Shown here: one piece after another, positions 14,008-14,061 of the stretch
Position numbering within the stretch: the stretch's first letter is position 1
Layout of the letters: the number at the start of each line of letters is the position of its first letter
Program-made: the position numbers and the translations under genes
Notes under the pieces: model-generated
Seen by the model: the letters and a program-made list of their open reading frames with translations, nothing else
Database searches by the model: none
What the model was told of the DNA's origin: nothing
Source of the DNA: CAYWNK01 sp047639615
GTDB taxonomy: Bacteria; Planctomycetota; UBA1135; GCA-002686595
DNA: 14,061 bases
NCBI GenBank assembly: GCA_047639615.1
Contig: JBLIOL010000124.1
Span: forward strand, 1-14,061
Reading direction: 5' to 3'

Positions 14008-14061
14008 CGCCACTTGGCGCCCGCGACTCTACTTAGTCGAACCAACGGGCGCCAAGTGGCG
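14008..14061 (+). terminator. long perfect inverted repeat after pyrE, probable terminator, cut by the edge
   Basis: CGCCACTTGGCGCCCG (14008-14023) and CGGGCGCCAAGTGGCG (14046-14061) are exact reverse complements: a 16-bp stem around a 22-base loop, in which CGACT and AGTCG can add a small inner helix. The right arm ends exactly at the window edge, so a following T-tract cannot be seen. On the left the flank CAAAAGC would read GCTTTTG on the minus strand, so the element might work in both directions. Confidence 0.65.

Overview
The window is GC-rich bacterial chromosome with dense, short-spaced genes and no sign of phage, insertion sequence, CRISPR array, tRNA or rRNA. The gene mix suggests a Planctomycetota-like bacterium: LysW amino-acid biosynthesis, an ECF sigma factor paired with a FecR-domain protein, exported esterase and arylsulfotransferase-like proteins, and a short LQALGY-type motif in a lipoprotein. 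This placement is an inference from gene content; no marker gene in the window fixes the phylum.

Left third (1-5113, minus strand): a compact operon read as lysW-lysX-lysY-lysZ-lysJ-lysK. It encodes the carrier-protein route in which LysW protects the amino group of an acidic amino acid during phosphorylation, reduction, transamination and release. Most junctions are 4-base start/stop overlaps. lysK runs off the left edge. The product could be lysine (from alpha-aminoadipate) or ornithine/arginine (from glutamate); the window does not settle this.

Centre-left (5154-7264, minus strand): an ECF sigma factor gene overlapping a membrane-anchored FecR-domain protein gene, then a 54-codon small ORF, then a strong intrinsic terminator. 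The terminator lies only 40 bases before lysW. Sequence at the end of the small ORF mimics the 3' arm of the terminator and follows a cluster of Lys codons. The small ORF may therefore be either a small protein in the sigma operon or an attenuation leader for the lys operon. No gene-free stretch longer than 300 bases exists if the small ORF is accepted; without it, the 340 bases between lysW and the FecR gene hold only the terminator, a promoter-like sequence and a palindrome.

Right half (7422-14061, plus strand): a large exported protein of unknown function is followed six bases later by a FmdB-type zinc-ribbon gene and a terminator. Then come an outer-membrane beta-barrel protein, an exported alpha/beta hydrolase and an arylsulfotransferase-like beta-propeller lipoprotein, tightly spaced and probably one operon of envelope proteins. 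pyrE (orotate phosphoribosyltransferase) follows, with a long perfect inverted repeat at the right edge that is probably its terminator. The intergenic regions 7265-7421 and 9477-9615 hold no further gene that I can see.
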